Assembly: GCF_000213175.1 (NCBI RefSeq)
Contig: NW_009799100.1
Span: 3,297,762 to 3,361,761, forward strand
DNA: 64,000 bases
Origin: Neurospora tetrasperma FGSC 2508
Lineage: Eukaryota > Ascomycota > Sordariomycetes > Sordariales > Sordariaceae
Reading direction: 5' to 3'
A program made the translations under genes and the position numbers. Under the pieces are notes generated by a model. That model was given only the letters and a program-made list of their open reading frames with translations, was not told the origin of the DNA and searched no databases. This document shows, in pieces, positions 59,447 through 64,000 of the stretch. Within the stretch, counting starts at the first letter, position 1. Every line of letters starts with the position of its first letter.

Positions 59447-60877
59447 GTTGGTTGGGTTGTGGTGTGGTGATGAGGTTGAGGTGCGGACTTGCGCCAGTGA
59501 GAGCGCTGGGTGTGGTTGGGGAAGTTTATAGCGGGGGTAAGGAAAGAACTGAGTTTTGGGGTGGATATAACAGCGAGAAGCTTCCGGCTTTGACCTTGCA
59601 ATGGAAAGGGTTGGCAAAGAGAGAGCTGTTCCAAAGCGTAGGAGTGATGTTTGAAAAGGCACCAAAATGGCGATCACAGTTGAGTGAGGTGATAGAGGTG
59701 ATTTAATAATGGGAGGATTTCTTTGCTGTCGCTGCTGCCTTTCGTGGGTCAAGTGCTCGGCCGAATCTGTGAATCGCCTTCTGCGGGAGAAGCTGTTGCA
59801 GCTGTCCTGGAAACCGCATCTAGGACCTGGGATGGAAGGAGCTTGATGGGACAAAAAAAAAAAAAGAAGGTGGCTTTGCGACTCAGCCCTAGAGATTGTG
59901 ATGCAATCCGTTAGTCACTACACTACTACCACCAAGAGAACCACATCAGCTAATTGGGTCCAAATTACTCCTTTTTGGCCAATATAATGGCGAAAATAAG
60001 ATGATTATTTGGGGCTGACAGGCTGCCTACAACGTCTGCGGTTCGCAACTTCGCCGAGACAGTCATACATTTGAACGGCGGCGATACTGCAACAAAGGGA
60101 GACAAGACATGGGACCTGGTAGATTTTGCACTAACACATGGAATGGGCCGCAGGCGATCAAGGCTATGGTCCCATATTCATCCATGTTTACTGCCCGTAG
60201 CAACTCCAACCTGTTGACGTACTGTATTTGATGTCGGTTGGACTGATTTGGTTCGCCGAGACTCTTTCGAGATCTGCTCAGTTCCTTATTGTTCGTACAA
60301 CTGGCGTACAACTAAGTATTGGCGTATTGCTTGCTGATCGACGTTGTCACCAACTTGTTTAAATTGATCTCCAACTCAACCACACTCAGTATAGACCATT
60401 GCCGATAATTCACTTTCCCACTTTCCTGAACCTGGTGGATGAACTGTCCCTTCCGGTTGTGCCAACAAGTCCGTCAGGTTGTAGTGTACACTATTTTTCA
60501 CGGCAGTAGAGGCAACCCTACAGCGTTTTGCAAGCGAGTATGCGCAGGGTTCGGGTTAGCTGAGGAGTTCCAGGGGTCCAGAACTGCGCCTGCGGTGCAT
60601 CACACGCCGAAGGGAACAAGAGGCGCCAGGACAGGGGTTCGAGGGAACATTGATCTGTAGGATTCCATCGATTGGAGTGCCCCGCATTCCTAGCTCGACA
60701 TGTCTCCACTAAAATTTTGTCCACAGCTCTCGCCCAGGTCCGTCCTCTACATACTTGTGACTTCGATTGCGAGTCTGCGTACCTAGTGCATGTAGTAGCC
60801 AAAACATACCTTTACGCATTATTTTAATACCCGTGAACATCCAAATCCGACTCGAAGACCGAATCCACCCACCCAAG
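59447..60877. other. Divergent promoter region of Trl1 and ankyrin gene
   Basis: 1.43 kb between head-to-head genes. It includes an A12 run near 59854. I see no gene or RNA. Confidence 0.6.
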
Positions 60878-61501
60878 ATGTCGAACAACCCATACCTCCT
60901 CGCCGCCGATAACCCGGAGGCGTGTGTCGCGCTCCTTCGCGAGAACCCCTCCCTGGCTTCGGGTCAGGACGAGCACGGCTACTCCCTCGTTCACGCCGCT
61001 GCCAGCTACAACCACCTGGACCTCTTGCGCACTCTTGTAGGCGAATTCAAAGTCCCAGTGGACCTCAAGGACGAAGATGGCGAGACAGCGCTCTTTGTCG
61101 TCGAAACCGTCGCCGCTGCCAAGGTCCTGGCCGAGGAGCTCAAGCTGAACACCACCATCGTGAACGACGAGGGTCAGACCGCGAGAGAGAAGATCGAGGC
61201 CGAAGAGGATTATCCCGAAGTCGCAGAATACCTCAGGGGCCTGGAAGGCGAGGCCAACATCCCCAACACCGCCCAGGGCACGACAAACGGAGTCACGCCA
61301 GCGGACCTTCCCCCGGCTCCCGAGGGTCTACAAGTACAGATCGGTACAATGAACGAGGCGGAGAATGCTGGGGAGCCGGATCCCGAGTTCCGCAGGCGGA
61401 TTGAAGAGCTTGCCTCGAGAGAGGACTTTGAGACTGCCGAGGGACAGGCGGCATTGCGCCAGTTGGTGGAAGATGCCATCCTAGGACCTAGACAGGAATG
61501 A
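60878..61501 (+). CDS. Small ankyrin-repeat protein (YCR051W-like)
   Basis: A single exon of 207 aa from the ATG at 60878 (CCAAGATGTCG, a near-ideal context). An upstream in-frame extension exists but has no conserved features. Two or three ankyrin repeats occupy residues about 8-115: NPEACVALLRENPSLASGQD, DEHGYSLVHAAASYNHLDLL and DEDGETALFVVETVAAAKVL. An acidic C-terminal part carries helical segments (DPEFRRRIEELASREDFETA). Yeast YCR051W has the same size and layout but no assigned function. The gene is convergent with the RNase P subunit gene, with only 32 bases between stop codons. Confidence 0.9.
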   Translation: MSNNPYLLAADNPEACVALLRENPSLASGQDEHGYSLVHAAASYNHLDLLRTLVGEFKVPVDLKDEDGETALFVVETVAAAKVLAEELKLNTTIVNDEGQTAREKIEAEEDYPEVAEYLRGLEGEANIPNTAQGTTNGVTPADLPPAPEGLQVQIGTMNEAENAGEPDPEFRRRIEELASREDFETAEGQAALRQLVEDAILGPRQE

Positions 61502-61533
61502 GACATCTCGCCAAAAAAAATACGAATTACTTT

Positions 61534-62900
61534 TCACTCATGGCTCTTGATCTCCCACATTACATATTCCCCCGGCGCTCCTTGGGGCCGAAAGAGAGAA
61601 ATCTCAGAGTTATCCCCAGCCATGCCCTTGGAGAAGGTCGTCGTGCTGAACGAGAACCATGTTTTTGACGGGAGCTCAGCGACGAGATTGAGGAGAATCT
61701 CCCGACACCAGGACGGAGCAAGAAAGCCCTGCCAAGTAAGCTTGCAGATTTTGCCTTGCTGGCCATCACCAGGCACCTGATATCGGCAAAGATACGGATC
61801 AACCTGGTCGCCCACCTGAATTCGGGGGCTCTGCAGTCGAACCAGTGATAGCCACTCATAGAGCTCGGTAGAGAAGTATTCGAGTTCCTCTCTCCCCTCT
61901 GGTCCGATTGTGTCAACCGGAGGCTTCAGGGTCGGCAGCATGGCGTCGAGGTTTTCCAGGACACTGGGCTCTGCTGCACACTTGGTCGGCGAATGTGACG
62001 CGAGGGGATCTGGATTGGGGACTGAAGTGACGTTAGTGGGTGCGTGTGCCGTAGGTCACTGGACAAGGTGCTTACTGGTGGAAGAAAGGTTGCAGAATAG
62101 CCAAGTGACTGGTGTATTGAAAGCGTTCTTGCTCGCATAGATCAGTCTGTCGAATCCTTTCTTGCCTGGGACCATCGACGAACTCGTAAGGTCGACTTCA
62201 ACGACTGCAATTATGGCCTCGTTAGTAGCCATCAAGGACTAGTATACTCCAGCTAGGAAGAAGAGACTTACCCCACCGGGGCTTCAGACCACGCTTTCCT
62301 TTCACTCCGTCAGGCTTGCCAACAAGACCTGCTCTTTCATATGCTTCCTTGTCCAATAACATTGTCAAGATACCTGCATCATTATGTTAGCAGAGCGTTC
62401 AATGCAGTCTTTACTCGTTTGCTATTCGAATGTAGCGTACCATTTCTCAATGTAAAAACGTTGTCGATCCCTTTCCTCCCTTCCGACAGCATCATAACAT
62501 TCCCTAGCGCATACTTTGTTAGCTTTCGCTACTGGCTTGGTTTGAAAATTGGTCTTATCCTACCCTTCTTGATGTATTCAGTAAAGAAGTCACCAGATAA
62601 GATGTCGTGCAAGGACATGACCACCCGCTTAAACTCAGGTGCTGCTTTTTCATTCAAAATTTTCCGCACAACTTCAAAGGCTTCTTGAGGTATGATGAGT
62701 TCGACCTGGGGATAGTTATTAGTGAATGTTGTCCAACATAAAGGAGAGTGACATACCCTGTTGATGAAGTCCTGGCTTGCAACTGTTGACCATGGCTTGC
62801 TTTTGGTTGGTGGCTGATTAGGGTCAAGATGGCCCATAACCCCGTAGGTGACGAAGCATTTCGACGACTGGTAGACTGAGGGCGTCGGAAACGAGAGCAT
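61534..62900 (-). CDS. rpp40: RNase P/MRP p40-like subunit
   Basis: Six exons (62757-62900, 62564-62705, 62441-62503, 62272-62373, 62076-62204, 61534-62021) join in phase to 355 aa. I recognise the RNase_P_p40 family from a central block: MLLDKEAYERAGLVGKPDG, then VVEVDLTSSSMVPGKKGFDRL, then NTPVTWLF. Upstream, DFFTEYIKKGNVMMLSEG precedes it, and the C-terminal part has SFSTTTFSKGMAGDNSE and a final EYVMWEIKSHE. In animals Rpp40 is a protein subunit of RNase P, which trims tRNA 5' leaders, and of RNase MRP. Fungal homologues exist outside the budding yeasts. Introns are 46-70 nt. The ATG at 62900 is in a GAGCATG-type reverse context; the promoter is shared with the Trm11 gene. Confidence 0.85.
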
Positions 62901-63395
62901 GGTGATTCTGATGTAGTCTTTTACGGTGCCGTATGGATGGATCGTCGATTTTTCTGTTGTCGTGTTTGAAGCCGGCCAAAGGTGCGATTAAGGTTCATAT
63001 GCTGTATGGGGCTAAGCTGCTCGACTGTAGTGGAAATTCAAAAGCTGGGGTATGGACTGTACCGACCCCTGCCGTGAAACCAAAATACCCAGGCCCCACT
63101 TCAAGCTGACAGGGCACCACTCACAGCCCTACCAGATCTGCAAGTCAGGGATCTTATCAATGGATCCACACCACGCTAAAGATCAAACAGCACTCCCTCC
63201 TATGTGTTTTTGAGTAACTTCAACTTCAACTGTTCACAAAATCTCACCGTGACAACAGATTATTGGCCGAGACCAATTTTCTATAACACGACATAAAGAG
63301 GTTCACTATTTTTGTCATCACATTTTCCAGCAGACTATGGGTCATAATTGAACAGCAGAGAACCCTACCACAACTCTCTAACCATCCTCTCCATC
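62901..63395. promoter_or_regulatory. Divergent promoter of the p40 subunit and Trm11 genes
   Basis: This 495-bp gap lies between head-to-head start codons of two tRNA-maturation genes. I see no coding region and no motif I can name. Confidence 0.6.
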
Positions 63396-64000
63396 ATGCC
63401 CGAAATGGAATATCTCATCCGCTTCTCTCAGTCTCACGAGACTTTTCGTCTCCCCGAGATTGAGGCCCTAGCAATAGTAGAAGGCATCGATCTCAAAGTC
63501 ATCTCATACAGTCTAGAGGTAGGTCTCCAAACTTCACTCCCTAAATCGGAACACGTCCATGCCAGGCCAGAAGCAGTTGACACATTTCTGCTTCTCAACC
63601 CACCATAAACTCACAGCCCCATCTACTTGAACCATTCAACTAACAACCCACACACAGTCCCCCTTCTGTATAGTCTCCCTCCCCTCCTCCAGTGCCGCCA
63701 GGCGCCTCATCGCTCGCTCCATCCTCGTAATCTCCATCCACGAGCTCTGGGGCCACGGCGCCACCCTCCCGGAAGTCCACAGCTCCGTCCGCTCTCACAC
63801 CGAGCCCTTATGGTCCCAATACTTGTCCTGCTCCTTCAAGTTCACCATCGACTCCTACCAAGGCTCTCGCACCAACGACCAAAAACTCTCCATCATCAAC
63901 TCCTTCGCCTACCTCGGATTCGCCGGCCCGATCAAGATGCGCAACCCCGACGATGAATTCATCCTGTTTGAAGACTGGCCATGGAACTCTACACCTCTCG
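63396..64000 (+). CDS. trm11: tRNA (guanine10-N2)-methyltransferase Trm11, 5' part only
   Basis: Two exons are visible: 63396-63518 and 63658 to the window edge, joining in phase 0 (SLE|SPF). The start MPEMEYLIRFSQSHETFRLPEIEAL is typical of Trm11, the catalytic subunit that with Trm112 makes m2G at position 10 of many tRNAs. The visible 155 residues cover the N-terminal THUMP-related region (SLPSSSAARRLIARSILVIS, HELWGHGATLPEVHSSVRSH, SFKFTIDSYQG). The methyltransferase domain with the DPPYG motif lies beyond the window. An upstream in-frame ATG is not used in the family. Confidence 0.9.

Noticed and set aside
59447-59854. Upstream in-frame extension of Trl1 by 136 codons
   Set aside because: The sequence before MDEPLTDL has no resemblance to tRNA ligases, and the ATG at 59446 has a good context.

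Overview
This window is nuclear DNA of a filamentous ascomycete fungus, most likely a Sordariomycete and plausibly one of the Sordariales. Genes are split by short introns (mostly 48-130 nt, GTANGT...YAG) and start codons sit in CAAGATG/CAAAATG-like contexts. The families present fit filamentous fungi: a Clr5-domain protein, an Ish1-repeat protein, an annexin of the Neurospora ANX14 type, and a fast-evolving RRM family. Bases 1-552 and the right edge are incomplete, and the last gene runs off the end.

Layout, left to right: an F-BAR/muniscin endocytic adaptor (Syp1-like, minus); a CDK-like kinase with a degenerate active site (plus); a long proline-rich coiled-coil protein (plus); a large disordered protein with two C2HC zinc fingers (minus); an annexin (minus); a Ser/Thr-rich secreted protein (plus); an ethylene-forming-enzyme-like 2-oxoglutarate oxygenase (plus); a 14-TM MFS transporter (minus); an RRM-like protein (plus); a Clr5-domain protein with a His/Gln tail (plus); an Ish1-repeat ER/nuclear-envelope protein (minus); proteasome ATPase Rpt5 (minus); a small tail-end multi-spanning membrane protein (minus); mitoribosomal uL10m (minus) divergent from anthranilate phosphoribosyltransferase Trp4 (plus); tRNA ligase Trl1 (minus); a small ankyrin protein (plus); an RNase P/MRP p40-like subunit (minus) divergent from tRNA m2G10 methyltransferase Trm11 (plus, truncated by the window edge).

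Gene density is high at the right end (48-64 kb), where conserved housekeeping genes are packed and often divergent or convergent. It is low between about 16 and 44 kb, where 2-4 kb gene-poor stretches separate accessory genes. Three genes of tRNA maturation (ligase, RNase P subunit, m2G10 methyltransferase) lie within the last 7.2 kb. The TRP4 promoter carries a perfect TGAGTCA, the site bound by Gcn4/CPC1 regulators of amino-acid biosynthesis.

The observations I rate highest are the bacterial-type ethylene-forming-enzyme homologue with a mitochondrial-like leader, the in-frame RG/HG-rich extension after the Trl1 stop codon, the CDK-like kinase lacking the catalytic-loop Asn, and a tandemly duplicated 38-codon unit in an otherwise unannotated region. 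All exon joins were made by hand from splice signals and reading frame. Each complete model listed as a gene sums to a multiple of three, except the 3' end of the Clr5 gene, which is unresolved.
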